Shown: piece by piece, positions 6,651-6,656 of the stretch
Layout: each line of letters opens with the position of its first letter
How positions within the stretch are numbered: the stretch's first letter is position 1
Assembly (NCBI GenBank): GCA_012329085.1
Contig: JAAXQB010000087.1
Span: 1-6,656, forward strand
Direction of reading: 5' to 3'
From: Methanosarcinales archaeon
GTDB lineage: Archaea; Halobacteriota; Methanosarcinia; Methanosarcinales; Methanosarcinaceae
Length of the DNA: 6,656 nucleotides
The notes under the pieces: generated by a model
The model's database searches: none
Told to the model about the DNA's origin: nothing
The model's input: only the letters and a program-made list of their open reading frames with translations
Program-made: the position numbers and the translations under genes

Positions 6651-6656
6651 ATTAAA

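Noticed and set aside
1..6656. CRISPR arrays, tRNA or rRNA genes, transposases, phage or defence genes
   Set aside because: No regularly spaced repeats, cloverleaf pattern or matching protein motifs were seen on either strand; nearly the whole window is taken up by five conserved housekeeping genes.

Overview
The window is a stretch of core metabolism from an AT-rich bacterium, most likely a gammaproteobacterium. The evidence for this is a homodimeric-type pyruvate dehydrogenase E1 (AceE, 886 aa) and an RppH-type Nudix hydrolase with a GTG start and the MIDxDGYR N-terminus, both very close in sequence to the enterobacterial and pseudomonad proteins. The dihydrolipoamide dehydrogenase carries its own N-terminal lipoyl domain, a layout known from Neisseria and several other proteobacteria. 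The species cannot be named from the sequence alone.

Layout: four genes lie on the minus strand, read from right to left: rppH (5771 to 5286), aceE (5182 to 2522), aceF (2506 to 1205) and lpdA (1191 to beyond base 1, 3' end missing). aceE, aceF and lpdA are separated by only 15 and 13 bases, each with its own Shine-Dalgarno sequence, so they form a pdh operon. A 103-base leader between rppH and aceE holds a candidate extended -10 promoter and an imperfect inverted repeat. No terminator is visible there, so read-through from rppH is possible. On the plus strand, diverging from rppH across a 91-base AT-rich gap, is a HAD subfamily IB phosphatase-like gene (5863 to 6516). Its stop codon lies inside a perfect 33-base inverted repeat (6513 to 6587). 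The last 69 bases hold a 13-base direct repeat and a candidate promoter pointing out of the window.

How the genes work together: AceE decarboxylates pyruvate on thiamine diphosphate and passes the acetyl group to the swinging lipoyl arm of AceF. AceF transfers it to CoA, and LpdA reoxidises the dihydrolipoyl group with FAD and NAD+. Here AceF has a single lipoyl domain and LpdA supplies a second one on its own chain. RppH removes pyrophosphate from mRNA 5' ends and starts decay; its link to the pdh genes is only one of position. The HAD protein is a small-molecule phosphatase of unproven substrate.

I see no defence system, mobile-element gene, CRISPR array, tRNA or rRNA. The least explained element is the long perfect palindrome fused to the end of the HAD gene.
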